Source: an uncultured Mailhella sp.
GTDB taxonomy: Bacteria; Desulfobacterota; Desulfovibrionia; Desulfovibrionales; Desulfovibrionaceae
Direction: 5' to 3'
Length of the DNA: 64,000 nucleotides
NCBI GenBank assembly: GCA_910578585.1
Contig: CAJTRG010000002.1
Span: 146,849-210,848, forward strand
The notes below the pieces were generated by a model. That model was not told where the DNA came from and ran no database searches. It saw only the letters and a program-made list of their open reading frames with translations. A program made the translations under genes and the position numbers. Within the stretch, counting starts at the first letter, position 1, and every line of letters begins with the position of its first letter. This document shows positions 44,326-53,962 of this stretch, in pieces.

Positions 44326-45349
44326 GGCTATTCTCAGCATTGACAGCGTACAAAGTTGGTAATTGGCTGCTGTCTTTTGTAAAAATTTTAATACTGTCTT
44401 TGATCAACTCTTCCAGCGTCTCAACGGATTTCTTTTTGCCGCTTTTGACAGCATATTCAGCAAAGCAAAGCAAAGAAATAATCTTAGCAATATTGGTAAA
44501 ACCTAATTTTGCGGCGATATTGGTTTTATTGGCAATTTGACTTGTTGGTAAAAATACCTGTTCATTTGCCTTAATCTTCCAAAGTGTGCGCATTTCACGC
44601 ATCATAAGGGCAATAAAAGGAAAAAGAGAACTGTCGTCAATTTGATTGGAAGCTTTAAAATAGAGTTTCCAAACTTCTGCACTCTTTCCGGCTTCAATTT
44701 TATCAATAACATTAAACCACACAAGTTCCGGCGAATAATTTGTCAGCTGTGCAATAACATTGGCACTCACTTCCCCCTGCAAATTCTCATCCGTCACCAG
44801 GCTTAATTGTGCTAAAATATTATTGATACTATTATAATCAGGAGATAAAATATCTTTTAAAACTGCACAAACTTCATTACTCAGCGTTAAATTGTATTTT
44901 GACTTTGCTTCATTTTTCAAAATTTGCACAAAGTTTTTGTCGGTCACACCAAGAGATTCAAAAATCCAGCCTTTCTTCTGCGCAAACTCAAAACATTTGA
45001 GTTTCTGCACTGACTGCGGAACTTTTAACTTCCCTTTATCAAGCGCATTATTCAAAAAGAAAACAGATAAAATATCAGGGCGCGGCTTTCCAAGCGCCTG
45101 TGATATTTTTTTCCATTGCTCAAGGGTTAATTCATGAGCATTGCGAATATAAAAAATTTTATTCTTTGTTTCAAAGGTGATAGTATCAAGTGCGGATAAA
45201 TAATTTTGGATATCTTCATTCCAAAAATTGCGTTTTTCAGCCTGTATCCATGTCTCACCAAAGGCCGAAATATAGGAATTATCCATATATTCTTTCGCCA
45301 GCTGCATATCAGGACAATGACAAAAATAAAAACCTGCTATTTGATCCAT
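44315..45349 (-). CDS. holA: DNA polymerase III delta subunit, HolA-like
   Basis: A 344-residue protein matching HolA by size, order of domains and operon (leuS-lptE-holA is a frequent order). N-terminal AAA-like lobe (IAGFYFCHCPDMQLAKEYMD), middle helical region, and a C-terminal LPTSQIANKTNIAAKLGFTN helix set. Similarity is low, as usual for delta. It would load the clamp as part of the gamma complex. It overlaps radC at its end and follows lptE by five bases. Confidence 0.75.
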   Translation of the reverse strand: MDQIAGFYFCHCPDMQLAKEYMDNSYISAFGETWIQAEKRNFWNEDIQNYLSALDTITFETKNKIFYIRNAHELTLEQWKKISQALGKPRPDILSVFFLNNALDKGKLKVPQSVQKLKCFEFAQKKGWIFESLGVTDKNFVQILKNEAKSKYNLTLSNEVCAVLKDILSPDYNSINNILAQLSLVTDENLQGEVSANVIAQLTNYSPELVWFNVIDKIEAGKSAEVWKLYFKASNQIDDSSLFPFIALMMREMRTLWKIKANEQVFLPTSQIANKTNIAAKLGFTNIAKIISLLCFAEYAVKSGKKKSVETLEELIKDSIKIFTKDSSQLPTLYAVNAENSHGS

Positions 45350-45354
45350 ATCAC

Positions 45355-45858
45355 TTAAAAGGTGTTTTCAAAGGAATTGAACGCAAGGTAGACCAGTTCG
45401 TTCAAAGTTTCTCTAATTGCATCTTCTTCTGAAAGATTTTGGAAATATTCAGAATGAGATAAAATACCGGAAGTCCAGGTTGTATTTAAATGAGTATCAA
45501 TAACACGAACTTCCATTTGAATATTGATAGAACTCAATAAGGTTCTGTCTTGTTCGTCGGTCAGGCTTGCACCTGTATCAAATTTATGCAGTAAAATTTC
45601 AATATGATAATCAGCTTTTTCAGAAACTTCCCAGACTGCCAATTTTCTGAAATTCATTTCTGTGTGAAACTGATTGGTCACATAGTAGTTGATCCATGGA
45701 TACAAGGAAGGATCTTCAATTTTGGTAATGGAAACACTTTTGCTGCCACTGCCAAAAATTGAATTTTTTGCTGTTTGGTGTAGTCCCTGCACAGTATATC
45801 CGCAGGAACACACCAAAAGAAGCAAACAAAGAGCAAATAATGAAGATAATTTTTTCAT
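45355..45858 (-). CDS. lptE: LPS-assembly lipoprotein LptE-like
   Basis: A protein of about 167 residues with a lipoprotein signal (MKKLSSLFALCLLLLVCSCG; likely lipidated Cys in VCSC). The mature part is a small alpha/beta fold with TLLSSINIQMEVRVIDT. LptE plugs the LptD barrel and helps place LPS in the outer membrane. The ATG at 45858 overlaps the leuS end region, and a longer in-frame start would sit inside leuS. The call leans on its place between leuS and holA. Confidence 0.78.
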   Translation of the reverse strand: MKKLSSLFALCLLLLVCSCGYTVQGLHQTAKNSIFGSGSKSVSITKIEDPSLYPWINYYVTNQFHTEMNFRKLAVWEVSEKADYHIEILLHKFDTGASLTDEQDRTLLSSINIQMEVRVIDTHLNTTWTSGILSHSEYFQNLSEEDAIRETLNELVYLAFNSFENTF

Positions 45859-45859
45859 T

Positions 45860-48367
45860 TTAATTCGCAACAATATTAACAAGCTTTTGAGGGATAACAA
45901 TAATTTTTCTTACAGTCAATCCATCTAAATGCTTTTGGATATTAGGTTCTTCCTGAGCAATTTTTTCAATTTCTTCCTTGCCTGCAGAAGCAGGCACATC
46001 AATTTTGCCGCGCAATTTACCATTGATTTGAATAACAATGGTAAGCACATCCTTTTGCAGGGCTTCTTCCTTGTATTGAGGCCAGGAAACTGCACTCACT
46101 GAACAGCCGAGGCCTAAATCATGCCAAAATTCTTCGCAGATATGAGGCGTAATTGGTGATAATAAAGTGATAACCGTTGCCATGGCAGAAGAGAGAATTG
46201 CTTTGCCATTTTCCGTTTTAGAAAGTTCATCCTTATAGGTGAACATATCATTGACAAGTTCCATAATACCGGCAATGGCGGTATTAAATTGGTATCTGTT
46301 GCCAATATCTTCACTGACTTTCTTGACTGTGGCATGTTCACGAAGACGCAATGCCTTTGCCGTTTCTGTATCAGCCCGATCTTTTGAGGAAGAACAAGCT
46401 TGTACTCCATGGATATCCTTACGGATTTCAGTATACAAACGCCATACACGCTGCAGGAAACGTGCAGAACCTTCAATACCAGCTTCACTCCAGTCAAAAT
46501 CTCTTTCAGGAGGCGCAGCAAACAAACAGAAAAGACGAACCGTATCAGCACCGTATTTAGCAATCATTTCTGTTGGGTCAACAACGTTTCCTTTAGATTT
46601 TGACATCTTGGAACCATCTTTCAAAACCATTCCCTGAGTCAGCAAATTTGTAAAAGGTTCATTAAGATCCTTAGGGAAATAGCCGAAATCACGCAAAACT
46701 TTTGTAAAGAAACGAGCATATAACAAGTGTAAAATAGCATGTTCCACACCGCCAATATATTGATCAACTGGCAGCCAATATTTAAGTGCTTCTTCTGAAA
46801 ATGGAACTTCTTCATTTCTGGCGTCGGCATAACGGGCAAAATACCAGGAAGATTCCACGAAAGTATCCATAGTATCTGTTTCACGTTTTGCAGGCTTTCC
46901 GCATTTTGGACAAGTGGTATTGACAAAAGCATCAAAAGTTGGAAGCGGTGAACGACCGTCTTCATGCGTTTTTACATCCAGCGGCAAAAGAACTGGCAAA
47001 TCACTTTCTTTTACTGCCACCATGCCGCAGTCTTCACAGTAAACAACAGGAATAGGAGCTCCCCAATAGCGCTGACGAGAAATATTCCAGTCACGTAAAC
47101 GGAAATTAACTGTCTTTTTGCCAAAACCATTCTTTTCAACGGCTTCAACAATTTTTTCTTTGCCCACTTCATTGGAAAGGCCTGAAAATTCACCAGAATT
47201 AATCATAATGCCTGGTTCAGTATAGGCACTTTCCATGCTGTTTCCATCATAATTGCTGCCGTCTTTTGAAATAACAGCTTTAATCGGAAGAGAATATTTT
47301 TTCGCAAATTCAAAGTCACGGCTGTCATGGGCAGGAACAGCCATAACAGCACCTGTTCCGTATTCAACCAAAACAAAGTTACCAATCCAAACTGGCACTT
47401 TATCACCCGTAAATGGATTTATTGCATACGCACCTGTAAACATACCTTCTTTTTCAAGGCTGTCAGACTGACGGGCAATTCTGTCCATATTGCGAATTTT
47501 CGTAATAAATGCGCGAAGTTCCTGTTCATTGGAAGTACCGGTAATAAGGCTGTCTACAAGAGGATGTTCAGGCGCTAGGGTCATGAAAGTTACCCCAAAA
47601 ATCGTATCAGGACGAGTGGTAAAGATTTTAATTTCCCCTTCTCTGTCTGCCAATTTAAAGGCTACTTCCGTACCAATGGATTTACCGATCCAGTTATGCT
47701 GCATGGATAAAACTCGATCAGGCCAGCCGCCTTCAAGCTGCTTCAAGTCAGCCAAAAGCTCATCAGCATAATCTGTAATTTTGAAGAACCACTGGGTTAA
47801 TTCTTTCTGTTCAACTACACTGTCACAGCGCCAGCATTTACCGTCTTCAACCTGTTCATTGGCAAGCACGGTATGGCAGGTTGGACACCAGTTTTGAGCA
47901 GCTTTCTTTCTGTAGACAAGTCCTTTTTCAAGAGCTTTTAAGAAAAATTCCTGTTCCCATTTATAGTATTTGGGGTGGCAAGTTGCAACTTCTCTGCGCC
48001 AATCATAGGAAAAGCCCAATCTTTTAAGCTGACTGCGCATATTATCAATATTGGAATATGTCCAGCTGGCAGGATGAACATTATGTTTTATGGCAGCGTT
48101 TTCTGCCGGCAGACCAAAGGCGTCCCAGCCAATGGGGTGCAAGACATTATAGCCCTGCATACGGCGAAAACGTGCAACAACATCACCAATGGAATAGTTC
48201 CGTACATGCCCCATGTGGATATTGCCGGAAGGATAAGGAAACATTTCCAGCAAATAATATTTAGGACGGTTTTTATCAATTTCACACTCAAAACAATTAT
48301 TGTCTACCCAAAATTTCTGCCATTTTAATTCAATGGACTCTGCATCATAGCGATTTGGCAATGCCAT
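45860..48367 (-). CDS. leuS: Leucyl-tRNA synthetase
   Basis: An 835-residue class I synthetase. HIGH-type site is FPYPSGNIHMGHVRNYSIGD near residue 45, the editing domain follows, the catalytic KMSKS loop is SKMSKSKGNVVDPTEMI, and the C-terminal anticodon region ends with VRKIIVIPQK. It charges tRNA-Leu. nusB starts 15 bases upstream; lptE follows with overlap of signals. This is part of the long minus-strand operon. Confidence 0.98.
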   Translation of the reverse strand: MALPNRYDAESIELKWQKFWVDNNCFECEIDKNRPKYYLLEMFPYPSGNIHMGHVRNYSIGDVVARFRRMQGYNVLHPIGWDAFGLPAENAAIKHNVHPASWTYSNIDNMRSQLKRLGFSYDWRREVATCHPKYYKWEQEFFLKALEKGLVYRKKAAQNWCPTCHTVLANEQVEDGKCWRCDSVVEQKELTQWFFKITDYADELLADLKQLEGGWPDRVLSMQHNWIGKSIGTEVAFKLADREGEIKIFTTRPDTIFGVTFMTLAPEHPLVDSLITGTSNEQELRAFITKIRNMDRIARQSDSLEKEGMFTGAYAINPFTGDKVPVWIGNFVLVEYGTGAVMAVPAHDSRDFEFAKKYSLPIKAVISKDGSNYDGNSMESAYTEPGIMINSGEFSGLSNEVGKEKIVEAVEKNGFGKKTVNFRLRDWNISRQRYWGAPIPVVYCEDCGMVAVKESDLPVLLPLDVKTHEDGRSPLPTFDAFVNTTCPKCGKPAKRETDTMDTFVESSWYFARYADARNEEVPFSEEALKYWLPVDQYIGGVEHAILHLLYARFFTKVLRDFGYFPKDLNEPFTNLLTQGMVLKDGSKMSKSKGNVVDPTEMIAKYGADTVRLFCLFAAPPERDFDWSEAGIEGSARFLQRVWRLYTEIRKDIHGVQACSSSKDRADTETAKALRLREHATVKKVSEDIGNRYQFNTAIAGIMELVNDMFTYKDELSKTENGKAILSSAMATVITLLSPITPHICEEFWHDLGLGCSVSAVSWPQYKEEALQKDVLTIVIQINGKLRGKIDVPASAGKEEIEKIAQEEPNIQKHLDGLTVRKIIVIPQKLVNIVAN

Positions 48368-48382
48368 ACACGTTACCTCAGC

Positions 48383-48826
48383 TTACTTCTTTTCTTCTTG
48401 TGATTTAGAATAGTTATCTAAAATTCCGTTAATAAATGCCTGTGAGCGTTCTTCGCCAAAAATTTTATTGAGTTCCAGAGCTTCATTAATAGCAACTTTA
48501 GCAGGAACATCATCGCGAAAAGACATTTCATAAAGAGCCAGACGAAGCAGGCAAAGTTCCACTTTTCCCACTCTGTCTATACGCCATTTCTTAGAATATT
48601 GCTGAATAATGGCGTCGAGCTTTTCAGAATTTTGCCAAACGCCCAGAATAAGATCCCATGTGAAGCCTTCACAAATATTTTCTTCGTCGCCTTCCTGGGT
48701 TGGAAAATTTTTATAATTTTGTTCAAGAGCCTGCACAGATTGTATTTCAGCAAATTCAAGTCCATAAATGAATTGAAATGCTTTCATTCTGGAGAGGCGG
48801 CGGGGAACACTTTTAGAATTTTGCAT
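48383..48826 (-). CDS. nusB: Transcription antitermination factor NusB
   Basis: A 147-residue helical RNA-binding protein that, with S10 (NusE), supports rRNA antitermination. Motifs: RRLSRMKAFQFIYGLEFAEI at the start, and DVPAKVAINEALELNKIFGE plus FINGILDNYSK at the end. It lies between ribH and leuS; ribH-nusB linkage is common in bacteria. Confidence 0.95.
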   Translation of the reverse strand: MQNSKSVPRRLSRMKAFQFIYGLEFAEIQSVQALEQNYKNFPTQEGDEENICEGFTWDLILGVWQNSEKLDAIIQQYSKKWRIDRVGKVELCLLRLALYEMSFRDDVPAKVAINEALELNKIFGEERSQAFINGILDNYSKSQEEKK

Positions 48827-48836
48827 ATATTTCCTA

Positions 48837-49307
48837 TTATAATTGTTTGAGAACTTGTAAGGTTTCTAAAAGAGCAGAAGCTGCTTCCACGCCTTTGTTT
48901 CCAGCTTTGCTGCCGGAACGTTCAATAGCCTGTTCCATATTATCGGTAGTCAAAAGTCCAAAGCCGACAGGAATACCATATTGCAAAGAAACATGAGCAA
49001 GCCCTTTGGTGGTTTCAGAAGCAACAAAATCAAAATGAGGAGTTGCCCCGCGAATTACAGCGCCAAGGGCAATAATTCCGTCATACTTTTTGCTGTCAGC
49101 AACTTTTTTGGCAACAACAGGCATTTCAAATGCACCGGGAACTCGGATAATTGCTAAATCATCTTTATCAGCCCCATGGCGGACAAGGTAATCCACAGCC
49201 CCGCCAATAAGAGAATTAACCATAAAATCGTTGAAACGGGAAGCAATAATGGCAATTTTATAGCCTTTTGCTTCCATTAATCCTTCAATAGTTTTGATAT
49301 GGTACAT
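48837..49307 (-). CDS. ribH: 6,7-dimethyl-8-ribityllumazine synthase
   Basis: A 156-residue lumazine synthase, the penultimate step of riboflavin synthesis. Active-site motifs ASRFNDFMVNSLIGGAVDYL, VPGAFEMP and VIRGATPHFDFVASET are all present. It follows ribBA by 11 bases and precedes nusB by 10. Confidence 0.97.
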   Translation of the reverse strand: MYHIKTIEGLMEAKGYKIAIIASRFNDFMVNSLIGGAVDYLVRHGADKDDLAIIRVPGAFEMPVVAKKVADSKKYDGIIALGAVIRGATPHFDFVASETTKGLAHVSLQYGIPVGFGLLTTDNMEQAIERSGSKAGNKGVEAASALLETLQVLKQL

Positions 49308-49318
49308 TGATAACTCCT

Positions 49319-50557
49319 TTAAAAATCACCATAATTGCCATGAATATGGCGGCAGCTGCTGCCAAACAAGTGACCCATTTTTTCTTTTTTGGTTTGCAGA
49401 TATTTTTCATTATATTGGCTTGGCATTTGCTCTAAAGGCACGCGTTCCACCACTTCCAGACCATAGCCTTCAAGGCCGATAATCTTTTTAGGATTATTGG
49501 TTAAAATACGAAGTTTTGATACGCCAAGATCCACAAGCACTTGCGCTCCAAGGCCATAATCGCGTAAATCAGCTTTGAAGCCAAGTTTATTATTGGCTTC
49601 CACAGTATCATAGCCCTGATCCTGCAGTGCATAAGCTTTGATTTTATTGGCAAGTCCAATGCCGCGTCCTTCCTGACGCATGTACAAAATAACCCCGCGG
49701 CCTTCCTTTTCAATTTGTGACATGGCGGTATGGAGCTGTCCGCCGCAGTCGCAGCGCATGGACGCAAAAACATCACCAGTCAGGCATTCACTGTGCACAC
49801 GGATAAGCACTGGTTCCGGAGTTGTTACATCGCCTTTGACAAGCGCAATATGCGTATAATTATCTAAAGAATTTTCATAGGCAATAATTTTGAAATCACC
49901 AAAAGCCGTAGGCATATTTGCTTCTGCCACACGTTTTACAGCAACTTGTCCCTTATGCAGTCTGTATTGAATAAGGTCTTTAATGGTAGCAATTTTGATA
50001 TCGTGTTCTTTGGAGAATTTTTCCAGATCAGGCATTCTGGACATGGTGCCGTCTTCATTCATGATTTCACAGATAACTCCGGCATGAGTAAGACCAGCCA
50101 ATTTTGCAAGATCAACACTGCCTTCAGTTTGCCCGGCACGAATCAGCACGCCGCCGGAATTGGCACGAAGCGGGAAAATATGCCCTGGAGTTACCACATC
50201 TCTTGATGTGCTTTTAGGATTTACGGCAGTCAAAATGGTATGGGCTCTATCATAGGCAGAAATACCAGTCGTTACGCCTTCTCTTGCTTCAATGGAAACT
50301 GTAAAGTTTGTGCCAAATTTAGAGCCGTTTCTCTTGGTCATGAGCGGCAGTTCCAATCTGTCCGCAATTTCATTGCTCAGTGAAAGGCAAATAAGCCCGC
50401 GGCCATATTTAGCCATAAAATTGATAATTTCAGGGGTAACAAATTCAGCAGCAATCGTGAGATCCCCTTCATTCTCTCTGTCTTCATCATCAACAAGGAT
50501 AACCATTTTACCCTGTTTGATATCTTGAATTGCTTCTTCAATAGTACAAATGCTCAT
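49319..50557 (-). CDS. ribBA: Bifunctional RibBA (DHBP synthase / GTP cyclohydrolase II)
   Basis: A 412-residue fusion giving both starting branches of riboflavin synthesis. Residues ~1-200 are DHBP synthase (LVDDEDRENEGDLTIAAEFV; HIFPLRANSGGVLIRAGQTE). Residues ~205-405 are GTP cyclohydrolase II with zinc ligands in CLTGDVFASMRCDCGGQL and the arginine motif EGRGIGLANK. It lies 19 bases behind ribE. Confidence 0.97.
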   Translation of the reverse strand: MSICTIEEAIQDIKQGKMVILVDDEDRENEGDLTIAAEFVTPEIINFMAKYGRGLICLSLSNEIADRLELPLMTKRNGSKFGTNFTVSIEAREGVTTGISAYDRAHTILTAVNPKSTSRDVVTPGHIFPLRANSGGVLIRAGQTEGSVDLAKLAGLTHAGVICEIMNEDGTMSRMPDLEKFSKEHDIKIATIKDLIQYRLHKGQVAVKRVAEANMPTAFGDFKIIAYENSLDNYTHIALVKGDVTTPEPVLIRVHSECLTGDVFASMRCDCGGQLHTAMSQIEKEGRGVILYMRQEGRGIGLANKIKAYALQDQGYDTVEANNKLGFKADLRDYGLGAQVLVDLGVSKLRILTNNPKKIIGLEGYGLEVVERVPLEQMPSQYNEKYLQTKKEKMGHLFGSSCRHIHGNYGDF

Positions 50558-50575
50558 AAATAATCATCTCTTATT

Positions 50576-51226
50576 CTAAAAAAAGCCATTCTCACGAAGA
50601 AAATCTTCCGTGATTGCACTTTTTTGGGATTTATTATTTTCAATATATTGGGAACGAAATATGTATTTTCCAATCATATCCGTTTCAATATTAATTTTCT
50701 GTCCTGGCGTCCACATTGCAATAGTTGTGACCTTCCATGTTTCAGGAATTACATTTACCGTTAAAAAATCAAAATCGCAAGCATTTACCGTAAGGCTGAT
50801 TCCGTCAAGAGCAACAGAACCTTTCGGGATAATATATTTTGCCCATTCTTTAGCAAAATGAATGGTAATTGCCCGTGACTGCCCGATATTTTGAATAGAA
50901 GTCACTTCGCCCATGGTATCAATATGCCCGCTGACCAAATGTCCGCCAAGACGAGAACCAAGTGCCAGTGCGCGTTCCAAATTAACCATTTTCTTGGCTG
51001 ACAGCAAGGAAATATTGGAACAGGAAAGCGTTTCTTCTGAGGCATAAAAGGTCAAACAGGAATTTTGCACCTTTTCAACGGTTAAACACGTACCATTAAC
51101 CGCCACAGATTCCCCAAGCACAGGATTATTAAACGCAAAATCAGGCCGTATATTCAAACGAATATCCTCTCCTAATTTCTGCACAGAAACAACTTCGCCA
51201 AGACCCTCAATTAATCCTGTAAACAT
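50576..51226 (-). CDS. ribE: Riboflavin synthase alpha chain
   Basis: A 216-residue protein with the two homologous lumazine-binding barrels (MFTGLIEGLGEVVSVQ; DTMGEVTSIQNIGQSRAITI) and VNGTCLTVEKVQ / LDGISLTVNACD pairs. It makes riboflavin from two lumazines. It overlaps the end of ribD by 16 bases. Confidence 0.96.
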   Translation of the reverse strand: MFTGLIEGLGEVVSVQKLGEDIRLNIRPDFAFNNPVLGESVAVNGTCLTVEKVQNSCLTFYASEETLSCSNISLLSAKKMVNLERALALGSRLGGHLVSGHIDTMGEVTSIQNIGQSRAITIHFAKEWAKYIIPKGSVALDGISLTVNACDFDFLTVNVIPETWKVTTIAMWTPGQKINIETDMIGKYIFRSQYIENNKSQKSAITEDFLRENGFF

Positions 51227-52449
51227 GGTTTCTCCATTTTTAAATATAGATGTAAATCTTCGCCCGCTTTTTCGGTTTTCATCAATTTAAAATGATAAGC
51301 TTCCTGCATGGATTGTAAAGAGTTTCCGCTAAAAACATTTTTTGCTGTATCATCACCCAAAATATACGGAGCAACATACAAAACAAGTTCATCCGCAAGC
51401 CCGGCTTTGAGCAGGGACTGCGCAAGCTTTGCTCCCCCTTCACAAAAGATATAAGGGCAATGATAGACTTCAAATGCTTTTCGAAAAATCTGCTGTAAAT
51501 TTAATGCAGTATCACTGTTTGTGTCAACAAATTCAAGGGCAATTCCAAGCTGCTTATATTTTTCCACTGCCTCAGCATTTTTTGCAGAAGTGAAAATTAC
51601 AGTCAGTTTCTTTTCATCCAAACAATAATAGCCTGTTTTATTTTGTTTAATTTCAGGAAGTCTTTTAGAAATAATAAAGGAGAGAGGCTGCTTTTGCGTA
51701 TCCATTCCCCTGACTGTCAGCTTTGGATTATCTTCAAAAAATGTATTTCCCCCAACCATAACAGCGCCATGGGCTTCTGCCATATGCTGACGAAACTGCA
51801 TAGTCACTTTTTTGGATTCTTCGCCGGAGATTTTATGGCTGTGCCCTTTAGCCGGGCCAATTTTTCCATCAAGGGTACAAGCCATTTTCAAGATACAATA
51901 AGGACGTTTTTCCTTTTGCCACAACAAAAAATCTTCAAGCAGGTTTTTGCATTCCTGCTCGCAAATTCCAGTCACAACCCGTATGCCTTTATCCTGCAAA
52001 TATGCAATTCCCCCACTTGCCTTTGGATTTGGATCTAAATAGCCAACATAGACAGTCTTTATCCCAGCTTCATAAATTGCATGGGAACAAGGAGGCGTTT
52101 TGCCAAAATGGTTGCAGGGCTCCAAGGTTACATATAAGCTGCATTCAGCAATATTTACCTTTTCAGAATATTGTTTATCTTTATTTAATTGAAGCTGTTC
52201 CTGCAAATAGGGGTTGGAAAATGAAAGCCCTTTGGCATGGATTTGTGAAAAGAAAATTCCTTTTTCCAAAGCGTTACAAAGACAGGCAACTTCAGCATGG
52301 GCTTTGCCGTATTCAGCATGGTACCCTTCTGCAATAACAGTATTTTTATAAACGAGGACAGCCCCAACACAAGGATTGGGAGCTGTTTTATACCTGCCCT
52401 TTTCAGCAAGTTCAATTGCCCGCTTCATAAAAACACTATGCATTTTCAC
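51211..52449 (-). CDS. ribD: Bifunctional RibD deaminase-reductase with insertion
   Basis: A 412-residue RibD, steps two and three of riboflavin synthesis. The deaminase has APNPCVGAVLV, HAEVACL and the zinc motif LEPCNHFGKTPPCSH. Between the HAE and PC motifs there are about 50 residues instead of about 14, so an insertion of roughly 36 residues is present (including SNPYLQEQLQLNKDKQYSEK). The reductase domain follows (MACTLDGKIGPAKGHSHKIS; MVGGNTFFEDNP). It overlaps both neighbours by about 15 bases. Confidence 0.93.
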   Translation of the reverse strand: MKMHSVFMKRAIELAEKGRYKTAPNPCVGAVLVYKNTVIAEGYHAEYGKAHAEVACLCNALEKGIFFSQIHAKGLSFSNPYLQEQLQLNKDKQYSEKVNIAECSLYVTLEPCNHFGKTPPCSHAIYEAGIKTVYVGYLDPNPKASGGIAYLQDKGIRVVTGICEQECKNLLEDFLLWQKEKRPYCILKMACTLDGKIGPAKGHSHKISGEESKKVTMQFRQHMAEAHGAVMVGGNTFFEDNPKLTVRGMDTQKQPLSFIISKRLPEIKQNKTGYYCLDEKKLTVIFTSAKNAEAVEKYKQLGIALEFVDTNSDTALNLQQIFRKAFEVYHCPYIFCEGGAKLAQSLLKAGLADELVLYVAPYILGDDTAKNVFSGNSLQSMQEAYHFKLMKTEKAGEDLHLYLKMEKPCLQD

Positions 52450-52918
52450 TCTGTTCGTTTTCCGTGTGTCTTTCGATTTGAATCAGTTCAACACCAGCCT
52501 CTTTGAGCATGGCAAGAGCAAGTTCATCAGGATAGGATTCCACAATATAAATACGTTTTATTCCGCAATTAATCAGCATTTTGGTGCAAATAAAGCAAGG
52601 CTGAGTTGTACAGTAAATGTCAGCACCTTCAAGATTGATCCCATGGATGGCACACTGGATGATGATATTTTGTTCCGCATGGATAGCACGGCAGATTTCA
52701 TGGCGCTCTCCGGAAGGAATACTCATTTTCGCACGAAGACAGCCCACATTCAGGCAATGGTCAATGCCGCTTGGCACACCATTATAGCCTGTTGCTAAAA
52801 TGTGTTTATCTTTTACCGCTACAGCCCCCACTTTTCGGCGAAGACATGTGGAGCGTTCTGCCACCATATAGGCAATATTCATAAAATAATCAGTCCATGA
52901 AATTCTTTCGTCAGCCAT
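52436..52918 (-). CDS. dCMP/cytidine deaminase family (ComEB-like)
   Basis: A 160-residue zinc deaminase. Motifs CLRRKVGAVAVKDKHILATG, IHAEQNIIIQCA and TTQPCFICTKMLINCGIKRI match the ComEB/dCMP deaminase group, which supplies dUMP for thymidylate. It overlaps ribD by 14 bases and follows the threonine aldolase gene by 10. Confidence 0.9.
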   Translation of the reverse strand: MADERISWTDYFMNIAYMVAERSTCLRRKVGAVAVKDKHILATGYNGVPSGIDHCLNVGCLRAKMSIPSGERHEICRAIHAEQNIIIQCAIHGINLEGADIYCTTQPCFICTKMLINCGIKRIYIVESYPDELALAMLKEAGVELIQIERHTENEQSENA

Positions 52919-52928
52919 TTTTTTTGTC

Positions 52929-53948
52929 CTATTCTGCTAAACTTTTAATACGCTGTACCAAATAATCAATTTCTTCCTTTGTGGTTTGGAATGAACTCAT
53001 AAAGCGAACTTCTTTGATTTCCGGATTTGTCACATAGAAATAAAATTCTTGGGATAATTTATCAATGAGTTTTTTATCCATGCACACAAAAACAGCATTA
53101 ACATCAGGTTCCTGCACAGAAAGTCCTTTGATTTTACCCAGCTCCTGGGCTAAATACTGAGCCATGCTATTGGCATGCCGCGCATTATTAAGCCATAAAT
53201 CATTTTTGAAAAATTCATTAAACTGTGCGCTGATAAAACGCATTTTGGAGATAAGCTGCAAGGATTGCTTACGCATGGTCATATAATCACGGGCAAGTTT
53301 TTTATTGAAGAAAACAACTGCTTCACCAATAATAAGACCATTTTTTGCACCGCCGAAAGAAAGCACATCAACGCCCACATCACGGGTCATTGCTTTGATA
53401 TCACAGCCAAGAGCAGCCACAGCATTGGCAATACGAGAGCCGTCCATGTGCACAAGAAGATCGTTTTCATGGGCAAAATCACAGATTTCTTTTATTTCAT
53501 CAATGGTATACAGTGTGCCTTTTTCTGTAGACTGGGTAATGGAAACAACTCGCGGACTTACCTTATGGAAATCATTTTTATCCACAAGATATTGTTTCAT
53601 ATTGGCAATATTGATTTTCCCATTGTAAGAAGGCACAGGCAAAAGCTTTGAACCGGTAATTACTTCCGGAGCACCGGCTTCTTCTGTATTAATGTGCGCG
53701 ATATCAGCACAAATTACGCCCTGCCAGGGTCTGAGCATAGTTTTTAAAGCCACCACATTGGCACCTGTTCCGCTGAGGGTATAGCAAACAGTGACATCGC
53801 CAAAAATTTTTCCAAAAATTACATCAGATTGATTACTGTATTCATCGAATGCATACGGTTTAACATAACCCTCATTGGCAGCAGCAATCGCCTCTATAAT
53901 TTCTTTTGAAGTACCGGCCGTATTATCACTTGCAAAACTTACAATCAT
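52929..53948 (-). CDS. ltaE: Low-specificity L-threonine aldolase family
   Basis: A 339-residue PLP enzyme of the LtaE family: FASDNTAGTSKEIIEAIAAA at the start, VHMDGSRIANAVAALGCD for the PLP ring, and the Schiff-base Lys in VLSFGGAKNGLIIGEAVVFF. It cleaves L-threonine or allo-threonine to glycine and acetaldehyde; substrate preference cannot be read from sequence. It lies between a glycosyltransferase gene and the deaminase gene. Confidence 0.88.
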   Translation of the reverse strand: MIVSFASDNTAGTSKEIIEAIAAANEGYVKPYAFDEYSNQSDVIFGKIFGDVTVCYTLSGTGANVVALKTMLRPWQGVICADIAHINTEEAGAPEVITGSKLLPVPSYNGKINIANMKQYLVDKNDFHKVSPRVVSITQSTEKGTLYTIDEIKEICDFAHENDLLVHMDGSRIANAVAALGCDIKAMTRDVGVDVLSFGGAKNGLIIGEAVVFFNKKLARDYMTMRKQSLQLISKMRFISAQFNEFFKNDLWLNNARHANSMAQYLAQELGKIKGLSVQEPDVNAVFVCMDKKLIDKLSQEFYFYVTNPEIKEVRFMSSFQTTKEEIDYLVQRIKSLAE

Positions 53949-53962
53949 AATTCAATCCTTCA

